Source of the DNA: Streptomyces sp. 71268 | GTDB taxonomy: Bacteria; Actinomycetota; Actinomycetes; Streptomycetales; Streptomycetaceae | Direction: 5' to 3' | NCBI RefSeq assembly: GCF_029392895.1 | Contig: NZ_CP114200.1 | Span: 1,579,501-1,643,500 of the forward strand | Length of the DNA: 64,000 nucleotides | Shown: in pieces, positions 62,201 to 64,000 of the stretch | Numbering within the stretch: the first letter of the stretch is position 1 | Layout of the letters: each line of letters opens with the position of its first letter | Notes under the pieces: generated by a model | Database searches by the model: none | What the model was told of the DNA's origin: nothing | The model's input: the letters and a program-made list of their open reading frames with translations, nothing else | Made by a program: the position numbers and the translations under genes

Positions 62201-62477
62201 GCGGGAGCGCGGGTTCGGCCGGGGTGGGTGGCGTGGTGGGCGCGGCAGGGGCCTCGCGCCGGGGCGCGGGTGGCGGTTCGGGCGGGGCCACGGGGGGACC
62301 GGCGTCCTTCGGCGCGGCCTGGTCCGGCGGTGTGCCGAGCGTCTGGGCCGCCGAGTCGAAGCGGTCATCCAGTGAGTCCGGACCGACGGCGGGACCGGTG
62401 TCGCCCTGGTCCGCCTCGTACAACTCCCGCCACCAGTCGTCCTCGTGGCCGTGGCGGTGTTCCCCCTGCTGGCTCAT
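59217..62477 (-). CDS. Very long Pro-rich protein with a C-terminal degenerate PP2C-like domain
   Basis: 1086 residues from ATG 62477 (GGAG upstream). Residues 1-750 are low-complexity Pro/Ala/Thr/Gly, with repeats such as PTRELPTRDLPSRQVPPRQ and AEARTSAEARTPAEART, and are surely disordered. The C-terminal 330 residues follow the PP2C fold: YGPLTLRAVSSRGDSARFRG, RVFFGVGDGGLFRLRDGAW, DALLLCSPGLAEPF and VKGYADDRTAVTVWEA. Two Asp-Gly sites where PP2C binds metal read VASGV and CSPGL, lacking the Asp, so catalysis is doubtful. A long Pro/Gly/Ala insertion interrupts the PP2C part (about residues 910-1000). It could bind a phospho-protein rather than cleave it. Confidence 0.8.
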   Translation of the reverse strand: MSQQGEHRHGHEDDWWRELYEADQGDTGPAVGPDSLDDRFDSAAQTLGTPPDQAAPKDAGPPVAPPEPPPAPRREAPAAPTTPPTPAEPALPPTPPAPPPASPHEAPATPPAPPAPPVPASPPVPASPPEPAPPREEAQPPRQPDPPVARPGASATTGTPAEARTSAEARTPAEARTSAAPHAPRGPKDPQVPDAPQAPKDPETPQVAQAPEAAEAEEKAPSAAAEELPWWEQPDTAQVLAWWGPTPDPQAQAQAQAPTPDGPAADEPAAHRPATYGPDSADPTPDGSAPDGPAPDSAGGLPGSPDPGGAPEASGSSQGTGRRGSVLEQESPGSAGASGPLAGGISSGDAGSVGAVGPTRQSEVDAGAVGAPTGEGAPTTGVPVAGAPVAGWPWDVLFGGGPPSAAGRKPRPTAEPGPLGSASRSRPVARAPWEPPPPPGTEGGAPGLPGYGTPVGFAMPSPTTPPNALRTSDEPAAPATGTSRETTTHHHPAAHPDAAPGPRSDAAPGARTDPGTQTTAAPDADDGDTAAAPDVSADDTPDVVPTGAEPTSAEPSGVPAGDPPTRDVPTTGLPTRRAPARGTPPADVPTRELPTRDLPSRQVPPRQASPRDGSPPDVPSSSRTAPTRDVPATAPGPADPWSSPDEHPATTELRRPSAPHRGRPNGPVADRPGVAATSPGSATAWGGTGEAPVAGAEGAGAGAAQQPAGRSGARPFRSGQPRAEGEFIGARPPTYAAEPTALPQADAADLDALVPDTTLDGASYGPLTLRAVSSRGDSARFRGEPRRDALLTARFGSGDEALLLVAVASGVRAAPLAHRAARELCASIGGAIGRSHVRLADDVHSGRRAALKSGLQRLTDRAYVRLRAHAHELGLDPTAYTASLRCLLLPVAPDCRTRVFFGVGDGGLFRLRDGAWQDVEPAAVPPAAPTGPAAADGGPAPDGSGQAPSAAGPAADQRPVADPRIAVGLPLTGEPAGAEPGAGGGGAGESRAAPGGPGAEPTGAAATGAAVEPFRFQAAVARPGDALLLCSPGLAEPFTGQPALAEALRERWSQGEPPGLAAYLADVRLRVKGYADDRTAVTVWEA

Positions 62478-62696
62478 GGCCCATATTCTCCACCGCACAC
62501 GACGCACGTGGACCGGAAGACCAGAACGTCTCCACACCCCGTTCGAGGCACCAGCCCCGGTCACCGTGGGGTTGGCCCCCGCCGATCGACTGGGCAGGAA
62601 CGCGCTTGCCAGTGCGAGGATGTGTGCCCGCGCGGGGCGGGTTCACGCCGCGGCGTATTCCCGTCGCGTCCGTCGTTGGCCCGCTTCTCGCCCACC

Positions 62697-62725
62697 GGCT
62701 TTCGCTAACCGGCTTTTCGCTAACC
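62697..62725. repeat. Two 14/15-bp direct repeats upstream of the last gene
   Basis: GGCTTTCGCTAACC (62697-62710) and GGCTTTTCGCTAACC (62711-62725) follow each other head to tail, ending about 20 bp before the start at 62746. The position fits an activator or autoregulatory site. Confidence 0.6.
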
Positions 62726-62745
62726 GACTCTCTGGAGGGCGCGGC

Positions 62746-64000
62746 ATGCTGAGTGCACTGGGGCTGGACGAAGGGCAGGAGTCGGCGTACCGGACACTGG
62801 TGGCGCTCGGCGCCGCCGAGGTTCCCGAACTCGCCCTCAGGCTGTTCCGCTCGGAGGAGGACATCGAGCGGGCGCTGCGCCGCCTGGAGCGGCAGGGGCT
62901 CGCGGCCCGGTCCGCCGGGCGCGCCGAACGCTGGGTCGCCGTGCCCCCCGACGCCGCGCTGGGCACGCTGCTCGGCCGGCGCCGCCAGGAGTTGGAGCGG
63001 GCCGAGCGGGCCGTCGCGGTCCTGAGCGACGAGTACCGCAACGGGGTGCCCCGGTCGGCGACGCAGGACGCCGTGGAGATCGCCCGCGGCACCACCGCCA
63101 TCGGCCACCGCTCGCTGCAACTGCTCGCGGCCGCTACCGACGAGGTGTGCGCGCTCGTCCCCGCGACGGAACGTCTGCCGCGCGGCGTGCCGTTGCGCCC
63201 CGGCGTACGCCACCGCGTGGTGGTCGAGCGGGCGCTGCTGTCGCGCCCCGCCGCGCTCGGCGAACTCGCGGCGTCCCTCGGGCGCGGCTACGAGGCCAAG
63301 GTCCGCGTAGTGGACCGGCTGCCGACGACCCTGCTGGCCGTGGACGGGCACCTCGCGCTCGTCGCGCTGCACCGCCCGTGCTGCGCCACAACGCCCAGCC
63401 GTGGCCCCGGCGCCACGAGCGAGGCGTACGACGGCGCGCCCGCCGAGCCCCGGGACGAGCCGCACTCGGCCGCGTACACCGGCACGTACGCCGGCACCTG
63501 TGACGAGGGGGCGTGCGTGCGCGGGGCGCGCGGCGAGGCGCTGGTCGTCCACCCCAGCGGGCTGCTGACCGCGTTGCTCGCGCTTTTCGAGGGGGTCTGG
63601 CGGGAGGCCGTGCCGCTGCGGCCGGAGGCCCTGCGCCCCGGCGCGGCCCGACCGGCGGCGGCCTCGCCCGCGCCGCCCGACGGCCCGGACGCGACGGACC
63701 TGGACATACTGTCGCTGCTGCTGGCCGGGCTGACCGACGCCAGCGTCGCCAAGCAACTCGACCTCGGGCTGCGCACCGTGCAGCGCCGGGTGAAGGGGCT
63801 GATGGAGCGGGCAGGCGTGACGACCAGGCTCCAGCTCGGCTGGCACGCGTACGAGCTCCGCTGGATATCCCGCCCGCCCCGCCCGGCCACCGCTGCCACC
63901 GGCACCCCGCCCGAGGCGGACCGCCCCCACGCCCCGCAGCCCCCTTCGCCGCCCCGCCCCCCGGTGCCCCGCACGCCGGCGCACGGCGGCGCGGCCGCGC
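62746..64000 (+). CDS. TrmB/LuxR-type transcriptional regulator (C terminus beyond the window)
   Basis: At least 418 codons from ATG 62746 (GGAGG seven bases upstream); the frame is open to the end of the window. The first 95 residues resemble a TrmB-type winged helix (ESAYRTLVALGAAEVPELAL, then a leucine/charged helix RRRQELERAERAVAVLSDEY). The middle (GHLALVALHRPCCATTPSRG) is a sensor region of the kind found with SARP/LuxR hybrids. TDLDILSLLLAGLTDASVAK followed by LGLRTVQRRVKGLMERAGVT near residue 340 is a LuxR/GerE helix-turn-helix. The C-terminal residues become Pro-rich. The ligand and targets are unknown. Confidence 0.85.
   Translation, partial: MLSALGLDEGQESAYRTLVALGAAEVPELALRLFRSEEDIERALRRLERQGLAARSAGRAERWVAVPPDAALGTLLGRRRQELERAERAVAVLSDEYRNGVPRSATQDAVEIARGTTAIGHRSLQLLAAATDEVCALVPATERLPRGVPLRPGVRHRVVVERALLSRPAALGELAASLGRGYEAKVRVVDRLPTTLLAVDGHLALVALHRPCCATTPSRGPGATSEAYDGAPAEPRDEPHSAAYTGTYAGTCDEGACVRGARGEALVVHPSGLLTALLALFEGVWREAVPLRPEALRPGAARPAAASPAPPDGPDATDLDILSLLLAGLTDASVAKQLDLGLRTVQRRVKGLMERAGVTTRLQLGWHAYELRWISRPPRPATAATGTPPEADRPHAPQPPSPPRPPVPRTPAHGGAAA

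Noticed and set aside
60947..62752. Plus-strand open frame of 601 codons over the PP2C-like gene
   Set aside because: Pro/Arg-rich mirror of the low-complexity repeats on the minus strand; no start signals or domains.
1..64000. tRNA, rRNA or tmRNA genes
   Set aside because: No cloverleaf-type sequence with the conserved T-loop GGTTCGAATC pattern and no rRNA-like conserved stretch was seen on either strand by eye.

Overview
The window is high-GC (mostly above 70%) actinobacterial chromosome. Gene families and codon use point to Streptomyces or a close relative: DUF5997, DUF6480, DUF2637, SCO6745-family, PucR and DmdR/IdeR-type iron-box genes, GTG starts, and Tat-exported enzymes. About 47 intact or partial genes are supported, plus two abutting IS5-family elements, one IS110-family recombinase gene, a CRISPR array without cas genes, and three broken or remnant genes.

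Layout. 1-7 kb: the 5' end of an acyl-CoA ligase divergent from a GAF/LuxR regulator, a GNAT acetyltransferase, a Gfo/Idh/MocA oxidoreductase, a Tat-exported PHP/CehA-type metallohydrolase with a His-rich linker, and a divergent DUF5997 / HTH-less LysR effector-domain pair. 7.2-11.1 kb: a NERD-UvrD-like helicase whose 5' end carries an in-frame stop and lies against two IS5-family elements inserted head to tail through shared CTAG targets. 11.4-28.7 kb: a large glycan-assembly locus. Its core is a translationally coupled run from a UDP-glucuronate-decarboxylase-like enzyme through a carbamoyltransferase, six glycosyltransferases and the ADP-heptose enzymes GmhB, GmhA and HldE. An outlying GT2 and a polysaccharide pyruvyl transferase sit at its left, separated from the core by an MFS pump and a flavodoxin-like reductase.

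28.7-34.1 kb: an SCO6745-family gene behind a perfect 19-bp inverted repeat, a small secreted protein, an LLM flavin enzyme, and a lectin-like protein coupled to a PhoD phosphatase. 34.2-37.9 kb (minus strand): a four-gene overlapping operon coding for a Cys-rich peptide with repeated C-x5-C motifs, a DUF692/MNIO enzyme, a DUF2063 (HvfC/BufC-like) partner and a VioB/RebD-type ferritin-like enzyme. This looks like a peptide-modification (RiPP) system and is the best candidate for something undescribed. 38-47 kb: purine catabolism, with XdhC, an AzgA-type permease, three-subunit xanthine dehydrogenase (iron-sulfur subunit frameshifted) and a divergent PucR regulator.

47-52 kb: a secreted phosphodiester glycosidase, a decayed short-chain dehydrogenase, an orphan type I-E CRISPR array (12 repeats, decaying to the right, one duplicated spacer) and the IS110 recombinase gene, whose upstream hairpins could belong to a bridge RNA. 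52-64 kb: a helical-repeat protein behind an AT-rich palindrome, a GntR regulator divergent from an FhuF-like ferric reductase across a perfect iron box, a DUF2637 membrane protein with a strong terminator, an RsbW-like ATP-binding protein, a PoxB-like ThDP enzyme, a very long Pro-rich degenerate PP2C protein, and the start of a TrmB/LuxR-type regulator that runs off the window.
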